This document shows positions 1-5,972 of a stretch of 8,475 nt of DNA, in pieces (position 1 is the stretch's first letter; each line of letters opens with the position of its first letter). Under the pieces are notes generated by a model that saw only the letters and a program-made list of their open reading frames with translations, made no database searches and was not told the DNA's origin. Position numbers and translations under genes: made by a program. The DNA lies in contig CAYJIL010000098.1 in NCBI GenBank assembly GCA_964370235.1, forward strand, positions 1 through 8,475, given 5' to 3'. This stretch comes from CAYJIL01 sp964370235 (lineage in GTDB: Bacteria; Bacteroidota; Bacteroidia; Bacteroidales; Rikenellaceae).

Positions 1-76
1 TACGTGAGTATTTATGCGATTCAGGAAGTGACAAAAATGTTTTTGAGACAGTTTCATTTATTATTTTATATTAGCC
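1..76. other. Left-edge segment downstream of the GH125 gene; possible gene fragments only
   Basis: This edge segment has no gene I can identify. On the minus strand an ATG at 57-55 opens a frame beginning MKLSQKHFCH that runs off the window. On the plus strand a frame with no start inside the window enters from the edge and stops at 82-84, which would overlap the mannosidase stop. The two are mutually exclusive and each is under 30 codons, so either could be chance. There is no clear terminator stem for the mannosidase transcript here. Confidence 0.2.
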
Positions 77-1519
77 TTAGATAGAGTTAACCAAGTTCAT
101 CTTACCTTCGCTGTGTAGCTTCACAATAAGCTCACCAAACAGAGTGTTAACCCACGCAAACCAGTAGCGAGTATAGTGCTTAGGATCGTCTTTGTGTACC
201 GACTCGTGCATAAAGCCAGTATCGGCATCGGTATCACGAAGAGTGCGCAAACACCACACGATTTCTTGATCCGAAGTGCTAGTTAGTGCACGCATGATGA
301 TACTCATTGGCCAAACCATATCGTAACCAACGTGTGGCCCACCAATACCCTCCATAGCCTTACCTTTAAAGAAGTATGGATTGTTTTCGCTCCACACAAA
401 TTTGCGAGTAGCTTGGTATAGCGGATCGTTTACCTCAACAGCACCTAGGTATGGTAGGGCTAAAAGGCTAGGAATATTTGCATCGTCCATAAACAGTGCA
501 TTACCAAAACCATCTGACTCAAACGCATATATTTTGCCCGATACTGGGTGTGTGCCAACACCAAATTTGTTAACAGCTGCCTCAACCTCGTCTGCTAGTG
601 CTGCTGCTGCTTTTGCAGTCTTTGTGTCGCCTGTTACCTTTTGGCTAATCTCTGCCATCTTGCGTAGAGAGTTAACTGCAAATAGGTTACTTGGAATTAG
701 GTAACCATATACTGTTGCATCATCCGATGGGCGGAATGCCGAGTAGATAAGACCACAAGGTTTTACTGGGCTACCAAAGCCCTCGTTAATCATTGTATCA
801 GTAGCCTTTTGTGTCTTACGCATAAACACATAAGGTGTTGTACCGTCTTTGCGCTGCTGCTCCTTGAATGTTTTTAGGATAAGCTGTGTTGCCGCTTTCC
901 AATCTTTTTCAAACACTGTTGTATCTCCTGTTGTCTTCCAGTAGTGATATGCCAAACGCACAGGATAACACAAAGAGTCAATCTCCCACTTACGTTCGTG
1001 GATAAAAGGCTTCATCTCTGTTAAATCGTCTTTCCATGCGTGCTTTGTATCGTCATTCAAGAATGCGTTAGCGTATGGATCGTGCTGAATAAGCTTCATT
1101 TGCTGGTTGATAGTACCTGCAACAAGGTTTTTAAGGTCGGTATCATCGTTACACAAAATAACATATGGCCAAACCTGTGCAGCCGAGTCACGTAGCCACA
1201 TAGCGTCAATATCGCCAGTAATTACAAACGTATTTGGACGACCATCGGCACCCACAGAGTATGTAACTGTTGTATCTAGTGTATTAGGATAGCAGTTCTC
1301 AAACATCCAAGCTAGTTTTGGGTCTTTGATTTCGGCTTTTACTTTTGCGATAGTAGCCTCAACAGCTCTTGATGTAAAGTTGCGCTCTGCAAGTGGTGGG
1401 CGGTTAGTTGTATATTTACCCTTTGCTGCTTTTGCTGTTGCTGCAAGCGGTGTAGAGCCCATAGCCAATGCTGCCATAGCACTACCACATCCTGCCAAAA
1501 ATTCTTTTCTAGTAGTCAT
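77..1519 (-). CDS. Family GH125 exo-alpha-1,6-mannosidase-like glycoside hydrolase, exported
   Basis: The protein has 480 residues and is complete, and it matches family GH125 (the Mug157-like fold, an (alpha/alpha)6 barrel). Characterised bacterial members remove non-reducing-end alpha-1,6-linked mannose by an inverting mechanism. Recognisable blocks are GDIDAMWLRDSAAQVWPY (102-119), KWEIDSLCYP (177-186), FRPSDDATVYGYLIPSN (262-278), GGPHVGYDMVWPMS (393-406) and GFMHESVHKDD (435-445). By position, Glu439 in the HES motif is the likely general base and Asp266 or Asp267 the likely acid; this assignment is from memory of the clostridial enzyme and was not aligned. Residues 1-31 form a signal: TRKEFL, a small-residue hydrophobic stretch, then ATAKA as a possible cleavage site. 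This resembles a Tat signal with RK in place of RR. Cys11 sits in an LAGC lipobox-like string, but too close to the start for a normal lipoprotein signal. Export to the periplasm or envelope is inferred. The gene is last in the minus-strand block and has its own promoter-like site. No GH92, SusC or SusD partner lies in the window. Confidence 0.9.
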   Translation of the reverse strand: MTTRKEFLAGCGSAMAALAMGSTPLAATAKAAKGKYTTNRPPLAERNFTSRAVEATIAKVKAEIKDPKLAWMFENCYPNTLDTTVTYSVGADGRPNTFVITGDIDAMWLRDSAAQVWPYVILCNDDTDLKNLVAGTINQQMKLIQHDPYANAFLNDDTKHAWKDDLTEMKPFIHERKWEIDSLCYPVRLAYHYWKTTGDTTVFEKDWKAATQLILKTFKEQQRKDGTTPYVFMRKTQKATDTMINEGFGSPVKPCGLIYSAFRPSDDATVYGYLIPSNLFAVNSLRKMAEISQKVTGDTKTAKAAAALADEVEAAVNKFGVGTHPVSGKIYAFESDGFGNALFMDDANIPSLLALPYLGAVEVNDPLYQATRKFVWSENNPYFFKGKAMEGIGGPHVGYDMVWPMSIIMRALTSTSDQEIVWCLRTLRDTDADTGFMHESVHKDDPKHYTRYWFAWVNTLFGELIVKLHSEGKMNLVNSI

Positions 1520-1556
1520 AATTTATTTGGTGTATTTAGTATTTACATATAAGCTA

Positions 1557-1587
1557 CAAAGATAGCCTTTTTGTTATTTTATGCAAT
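1557..1587 (-). promoter_or_regulatory. Bacteroidetes-type promoter for the GH125 gene
   Basis: Read on the minus strand, TATCTTTG (1564-1557) matches the Bacteroidetes -7 consensus TAnnTTTG exactly. An ATTG (1587-1584) lies 19 nt upstream, close to the TTTG -33 element at the expected spacing. The start codon at 1519 lies 37 nt downstream of the -7 element, leaving a leader of about 30 nt. The same octamer TATCTTTG precedes mrp at 4900-4907. The site lies between the radA stop and the GH125 start, which suggests independent transcription of the mannosidase gene. Confidence 0.65.
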
Positions 1588-1600
1588 AAAAAAAAGGCTA
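1563..1600. repeat. Long imperfect inverted repeat spanning the GH125 promoter
   Basis: The left arm TAGCCTTTTTGTTATT (1563-1578) pairs with the right arm AATAAAAAAAAGGCTA (1585-1600), giving 15 of 16 complementary positions around a 6-nt loop TTATGC. The only mismatch is G1573 against A1590. The repeat contains the putative -33 element and the whole spacer, and ends on the TA of the -7 element. The GC pairs are at the base of the stem and no T-run follows on the minus strand, so it is not a textbook terminator for radA. It could be an operator, a weak terminator, or a structure formed only in read-through RNA. Confidence 0.7.
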
Positions 1601-1651
1601 AAACCAATTATTAATCGATTTTAACCCCTAACTACTTAAAAATATTAATTT

Positions 1652-3013
1652 TTAATGAAATATTTTTTTCATCAATTCATCTACCCTAGTTACATATATC
1701 ACCTCTATACCTTTGGGCTCAGAGACAATAGACTTGCGAGCATAGCCCGACACCACAATGCGCTTAAAACCTAGTCGTGCCGCCTCCTGCAATCGCTGCT
1801 CGGTGCGTGATGCAGGGCGTATTTCGCCCGAGAGACCTATTTCGCCAGCAAAGCACAATCCTTCGCCAAGTGGGCGATCTAGAATCGAGGACAAAATAGC
1901 TGCCACTACGGCAATATCGAGCCCCGGATCGTTTGTCTTAAATCCTCCAGCAATATTTAGGAATAGATCTTTTGAAGATATGCGAATATTAAGATGTTTT
2001 TCTATCACAGCATTTATCATAGCCAATCGCTTGTTGTCAAGCCCCGTTGCGCTACGTTGTGGTGTGCCATAGGTTGCCGTTGATGCTAGTGCCTGTGTTT
2101 CGATTAGGTATGGGCGCACACCCTCTATCGTAGCTCCCACTGCCACCCCTGCTAGTGGCTCTTCATAGTGCGAAAGCAAAACCTGCGACACATCGTCTAC
2201 TTCACGTAGCCCTGTCGAACACATCTCAAATATACCGATTTCGTTGGTAGCACCAAAACGATTTTTAATGCCTCTCAATATTCGATATACGTTGTTGGCA
2301 TCGCCCTCAAACTGAAGAACTACATCGACAATGTGTTCTAGTACCATAGGGCCTGCAATCGACCCCTCTTTTGTTATATGACCAATAATGAAGATTGGAA
2401 TTTGGCTCTCCTTTGCAAAGCGCAAAAGGCTAGAGGCACACTCCCTAATTTGTGACACGCCACCGGGCGATGAGTCGAGAGCCTCGCTAAAGATAGTTTG
2501 AATAGAATCGACAACCATCATATCGGGCTTTTCGGCCTTTGCATGTGAGAGAATAGACTCTAACGAAGTATCGCTAAGGATGAGCGTTTCGCCCGCCCCT
2601 TCGCCTAGTCGCTCGGCTCTAATCTTGATTTGTTCGGCACTCTCCTCGCCCGACACATATAATGTTCGCTGCCCCGAGTGCATTGCCAATTGTAGCGTCA
2701 AAGTAGATTTACCAATACCCGGCTCGCCACCCAAAAGAACTAGCGACCCCGGCACAAGCCCACCACCAAGCACTCTGTTTACTTGCGAAGAGCTCATATC
2801 AATGCGTACGATATTGCTCTTGTCAATATCGGATAATTTGACGGGACGTTGGCGACTCTCACCCACCAGACGCATACTCGCTCTAGCTGGTTCTTTAGAG
2901 ATTATCTCCTCGGTCATGCTCCCCCACGCACCACACTCTTGGCACTGCCCTAGCCATTTGGGAGCCTCGGCTCCACACTCTTTACAAAAGAATGCTTTTT
3001 TTACTTTTGCCAT
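1652..3013 (-). CDS. radA: DNA repair protein RadA (Sms), branch-migration ATPase
   Basis: The protein has 453 residues, the usual RadA length, and is complete. A C4 zinc finger opens it (Cys10, Cys13, Cys24, Cys27, with the PKWLGQC block between the pairs). A RecA-like ATPase core follows, with Walker A GEPGIGKST (96-104), Walker B MMVVDS (165-170) and the diagnostic KNRFG motif (250-254). The C-terminal third is the Lon-protease-like domain with GEIGLSGEIRP (390-400), which has no proteolytic role in this family. RadA is a DnaB-like hexameric helicase that drives branch migration of recombination intermediates in the cytoplasm, in repair and transformation. The ATG at 3013 is well placed because the zinc finger begins ten residues later. 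It follows sppA by 21 nt on the same strand with no visible promoter between them, so co-transcription is likely; the functional link to sppA is unclear. No Shine-Dalgarno sequence is seen, which is normal for Bacteroidota. Confidence 0.97.
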   Translation of the reverse strand: MAKVKKAFFCKECGAEAPKWLGQCQECGAWGSMTEEIISKEPARASMRLVGESRQRPVKLSDIDKSNIVRIDMSSSQVNRVLGGGLVPGSLVLLGGEPGIGKSTLTLQLAMHSGQRTLYVSGEESAEQIKIRAERLGEGAGETLILSDTSLESILSHAKAEKPDMMVVDSIQTIFSEALDSSPGGVSQIRECASSLLRFAKESQIPIFIIGHITKEGSIAGPMVLEHIVDVVLQFEGDANNVYRILRGIKNRFGATNEIGIFEMCSTGLREVDDVSQVLLSHYEEPLAGVAVGATIEGVRPYLIETQALASTATYGTPQRSATGLDNKRLAMINAVIEKHLNIRISSKDLFLNIAGGFKTNDPGLDIAVVAAILSSILDRPLGEGLCFAGEIGLSGEIRPASRTEQRLQEAARLGFKRIVVSGYARKSIVSEPKGIEVIYVTRVDELMKKIFH

Positions 3014-3034
3014 CTATATTTTGTGTACAATTTA

Positions 3035-4792
3035 TTACTCTATATCAATTGAGTATGGCATAAGAGCCTGAATCTTTGAACTCTCTGCCATATCCTTTAG
3101 CCTAGCCGCTTGGCGCATTAGCTCGCTACTCTCTAGCACCGATACTTTGCTCGATAGCGTTCCCATTATGATTTGCGACCAAATGTTAGCTGCACTTTGT
3201 GAGCTATCGACACGAAAATCGTCAGCAATATTAGCTCTATCGGCGGCTGTATATATGGCTGCTGTTAGCGAACCATAACCATCTATCAAGCCATTTTCAT
3301 TTGCCTGAGCACCGCTCCATACACGGCCTGCGCTCAACTCCTCTACTCGCTCGGGCGAAAGATTACGCCCTTGTGCAACGTGAGCCGTAAAAGTATTATA
3401 AACACCCTCGATCGAGCGCTCCAAAAAGCCTCGCTGTGCAGGTGTCATAGGCGAAAAAATAGACATTAAGGTACTATTCTCGTTGGTTTTTACGCTCTCG
3501 ACATTAATGCCTAGCTTCTCTTTTGCTGCCTGAGAGGCATCAAAGCCCAACGCAAATACACCTATCGAGCCAGTGATTGTAGTTGGCGAAGCAAATATTA
3601 AGTCGGCAGGTGCTGCAATATAGTAACCACCCGATGCTGCATAGTTACCCATAGATACTATCACAGGTTTTTCTTGTTGTGTTAGTGCCATTTCTCGCCA
3701 TATTACCTCGGCAGCTAACGCACTACCTCCGGGGCTATTAACACGCAAAACAACTGCCTTTACATCTTCGTCTTTGCGAGCTTGGCGAATTTTAGCCGAC
3801 AAGGCATCGCCACCAACGCTCTCTTTTGTTCCTGCGCCATCAACAATATCGCCATCGGCATATATCAATGCAATTTTGTTGCTAGAGGTAAGGCTACCTG
3901 CGTGTATATTGACACCAGTGCTTACATATTCGGACAAACCAACTAACTTGGGATCTTCTTCGTTTGTTAAACGAGCAAGCACCTCGCTCACTTGGTCACG
4001 ATATAGCAAGGCATCTACAAAGCCATGCTCCAAAGCATCGCTAGCAAGTGGTAGCGATAGGTTTGTTGCAGCACTATTTAGCTGATCTACCGACATAGGG
4101 CGGCTTTTTGATATGTTCTCAAGCATTACACCCCACACCGAACCTAGTAGCTCTTGTGTTTGTTGATGGTTCTCGGCACTCATATCCTCGCGGGTGAATG
4201 GTTCAACTGCACTTTTATATCTACCATGGCGCACGATTTGTGGTTTAACGCCTAGTTTATCTAGTGCTCCTTTATAAAACATTACTTGGCTCGATAGACC
4301 TTTCCACCACACTTGCCCTTCGGGGTTTAGGTAGATGCTATCGGCAGCAGTCGATAGGTAGTAATCGAGCTGGTCATAGGCATTAGAGTAGGCAATAATA
4401 AATTTGCCCGTGCTCCTAAAGTCGAGCAGCGCACTACGCACCTCCTCTAGCTGTGCTGCACCTAGCGACATCTCCATTGGACGAAGGTATATACCCTTTA
4501 TGTTATCATCGGTTTTTGCTTTGGTTATTGCGCTAAGCACATCGAGTGTGGTTAGGTAGTCTTTGTCTAAATCCATTAGCGAAAGCGACGTAAGCGAAAA
4601 TGGAGTATCCATTGGCTTATCGCTTATGTGCTCAGATAGCGTAATGGCAAGCACCGAACCCTCGACAGTGTTTTCGTCGCTAGAGAACATAGCCATAGAC
4701 AGCAGGTATACTACACTTCCAAAAACTAGAATCATACCAGCAAAAAATATGGCTAACAATGCTGCAAAAAATGTTTTAATAAAAGAACCCAT
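3035..4792 (-). CDS. sppA: Signal peptide peptidase SppA, 67K type
   Basis: The protein has 585 residues with the long, duplicated SppA architecture (two ClpP/crotonase-like halves) rather than the short form. An N-terminal membrane anchor covers about residues 7-35, so the body is expected on the periplasmic side of the inner membrane, where SppA degrades signal peptides left after secretion. The catalytic Ser/Lys dyad is visible: Lys193 in GRYKSAVEPF (190-199), matching E. coli Lys209, and Ser387 in NYAASGGYY (383-391), matching E. coli Ser409. The C-terminal half also has the conserved RVNSPGGSALAAE (350-362) and TGSIGVF (407-413) blocks. The dyad residues lie in different halves, as expected for the 67K type. 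The gene is the first of the minus-strand block and reads away from mrp across a 139-nt divergent region. radA follows 21 nt downstream. No good TAnnTTTG element was found for it. Confidence 0.96.
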   Translation of the reverse strand: MGSFIKTFFAALLAIFFAGMILVFGSVVYLLSMAMFSSDENTVEGSVLAITLSEHISDKPMDTPFSLTSLSLMDLDKDYLTTLDVLSAITKAKTDDNIKGIYLRPMEMSLGAAQLEEVRSALLDFRSTGKFIIAYSNAYDQLDYYLSTAADSIYLNPEGQVWWKGLSSQVMFYKGALDKLGVKPQIVRHGRYKSAVEPFTREDMSAENHQQTQELLGSVWGVMLENISKSRPMSVDQLNSAATNLSLPLASDALEHGFVDALLYRDQVSEVLARLTNEEDPKLVGLSEYVSTGVNIHAGSLTSSNKIALIYADGDIVDGAGTKESVGGDALSAKIRQARKDEDVKAVVLRVNSPGGSALAAEVIWREMALTQQEKPVIVSMGNYAASGGYYIAAPADLIFASPTTITGSIGVFALGFDASQAAKEKLGINVESVKTNENSTLMSIFSPMTPAQRGFLERSIEGVYNTFTAHVAQGRNLSPERVEELSAGRVWSGAQANENGLIDGYGSLTAAIYTAADRANIADDFRVDSSQSAANIWSQIIMGTLSSKVSVLESSELMRQAARLKDMAESSKIQALMPYSIDIE

Positions 4793-4801
4793 AAGTTATA
4801 G

Positions 4802-4852
4802 TTTACATAGTTAGTACTTCATTTAAAATGTAAATATACAAAAAACTAACTA
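4802..4852. repeat. Interleaved short inverted repeats in the sppA/mrp divergent region
   Basis: Two perfect inverted repeats interleave just upstream of sppA. TTTACAT (4802-4808) complements ATGTAAA (4828-4834), and TAGTTAGT (4808-4815) complements ACTAACTA (4845-4852). A smaller palindrome CATTT-A-AAATG (4820-4830) lies between them. The order of arms is crossing, so the pairs could form only a pseudoknot-like or alternating structure in an sppA leader RNA, or serve as protein-binding half-sites. The region is very AT-rich, so chance is a real alternative. Confidence 0.4.
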
Positions 4853-4899
4853 CAAAAGAGATTTATTGTAAAGAATAGCTGAATTCAAATCAAAAAGTT

Positions 4900-4907
4900 T
4901 ATCTTTG
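4900..4907 (+). promoter_or_regulatory. Bacteroidetes -7 promoter element for the mrp-waaA-glycosyltransferase operon
   Basis: TATCTTTG is an exact match to the Bacteroidetes -7 consensus TAnnTTTG and ends 24 nt before the mrp ATG, implying a leader of about 15-20 nt. No TTTG -33 element is evident 19-21 nt upstream, so the promoter may be weak or rely on the -7 element alone. The leader is AT-rich and lacks a Shine-Dalgarno sequence. Confidence 0.6.
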
Positions 4908-4931
4908 CATGTTAAGTAAATATTTAAAGTT

Positions 4932-5972
4932 ATGATAGATCAAATACGTTCACTTTTACACAGTATAAAGCACCCAGAGAGTGGGGTTTCTATTATTGAT
5001 TCACAAATTGTTGACCTTATAACCTATGATGATGGTGCAATATTCGTTACGCTTGCCTTCAAGGGGCGTGACCCACTTGCAAAGTCTATTCGTAGAGCCA
5101 TTGAAGCAGTGCTTGGCGAGCGTTTCCCAACACACAGCATAGTTGTAACAATCAAAGAGTTATCGGCTACGGCAAAGCCTAAAGCCAAAGAGCCTGTTAA
5201 GTATGGCGATGGCAAATGCAAAATTATAGCTGTTGCATCGGGCAAAGGTGGTGTTGGCAAATCGACAGTTGCCGTTAATATAGCAGTTACACTAGCGCAA
5301 ATGGGGCATAAGGTAGGCTTCTTAGATGCCGACATTTATGGTCCTTCGGCTCCAAAAATGTTTGGGCTAGAGTCGCACACACCAGTGTGTAGCACCCAAG
5401 ACGAGAACCTTATCATGCCAGCCGAGAAGTTTGGCATAAAGGTAAACTCTATTGGTTTCTTTATAAAAGACACCGATGCGCTTGCATGGCGTGGAGCTAT
5501 GGCTACAAACGCATTGCGACAACTTATACACCAGAGCGACTGGGGCGAGCTAGACTACATGATATGCGACATGCCTCCGGGCACGGGCGATATTCACCTT
5601 ACTATACTCACACAAATGAGCATTGACGGTGCCGTGATAGTATCGACTCCACACCAAGTGGCAATAGCCGATGTTGTGCGTGGTGTCGAGATGCTGCGTT
5701 CAGAGAATATAAATATCCCTATTTTGGGAATTATCGAGAATATGGCATGGTTTACCCCAAAGGAACTGCCAGACAACCGTTACTACATATTTGGCAAGAG
5801 TGGTTGTAGCGAATATGCACAAAAAGAGGGTATCAAAATATTGGGCGAAGTACCCATTATTATGGCACTGTCGGATGGTGGATCAAATGGTTCTCCTGCA
5901 TCGCTAATTGACAGCGACACGGCTGCATATTACAGAGATATTGTCAACGGTATGATCGAAGGGCTTAAGTAA
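4932..5972 (+). CDS. mrp: Mrp/ApbC/NBP35-family P-loop ATPase, Fe-S cluster carrier type, lacking CxxC
   Basis: The protein has 346 residues and is complete. An N-terminal MIP18/DUF59-like domain covers about residues 2-75 and is joined by a short Lys/Pro-rich linker (about 80-90) to a SIMIBI-class ATPase. That ATPase has the deviant Walker A GKGGVGKST (104-112) with signature Lys105, LDADIYGPSAP (131-141), DMPPGTGD (213-220) and ENMAWF (269-274). Members bind and transfer iron-sulfur clusters in the cytoplasm, usually through a CxxC pair just after the ENM motif that bridges a dimer. Here that place reads FTPKELPDN with no cysteine; the cysteines are at 96, 153, 212 and 292. I recall the same change in other Bacteroidota Mrp proteins, so it is probably lineage-wide rather than damage. 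Cluster carriage by this protein is therefore uncertain, although nucleotide binding should be intact. The gene heads the plus-strand operon and its stop codon overlaps the waaA start. Confidence 0.95.
   Translation: MIDQIRSLLHSIKHPESGVSIIDSQIVDLITYDDGAIFVTLAFKGRDPLAKSIRRAIEAVLGERFPTHSIVVTIKELSATAKPKAKEPVKYGDGKCKIIAVASGKGGVGKSTVAVNIAVTLAQMGHKVGFLDADIYGPSAPKMFGLESHTPVCSTQDENLIMPAEKFGIKVNSIGFFIKDTDALAWRGAMATNALRQLIHQSDWGELDYMICDMPPGTGDIHLTILTQMSIDGAVIVSTPHQVAIADVVRGVEMLRSENINIPILGIIENMAWFTPKELPDNRYYIFGKSGCSEYAQKEGIKILGEVPIIMALSDGGSNGSPASLIDSDTAAYYRDIVNGMIEGLK

Noticed and set aside
1636..1655. A/T-only hairpin TTAAAAAT-ATTA-ATTTTTAA at the radA stop codon as a radA terminator
   Set aside because: The 8-bp stem has no G or C and overlaps the stop codon. 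It would be too weak for a standard terminator and is easily produced by chance in this AT-rich stretch.
1652..3013. RadA as a Lon-type protease because of its C-terminal Lon-like domain
   Set aside because: The zinc finger, RecA-like core and KNRFG motif identify RadA, whose Lon-like domain is known not to be proteolytic.
3021..3030. TTGT-GT-ACAA palindrome between sppA and radA as an operator
   Set aside because: The arms are only 4 bp and do not extend; no promoter element accompanies it in the 21-nt gap.
2580..3071. A 163-codon plus-strand open frame antisense to radA, and a 169-codon minus-strand frame (7258-7767) antisense to the glycosyltransferase
   Set aside because: Both lie opposite strongly supported genes, have Ser/Pro/Arg- or Leu/Ser-rich low-information products, and show no family motif. 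They are shadows of codon bias on the true strand.
3035..4792. SppA as a phage-derived or prohead S49 protease
   Set aside because: Length, N-terminal anchor, duplicated halves and Lys193/Ser387 placement all fit chromosomal 67K SppA, and there are no phage neighbours.
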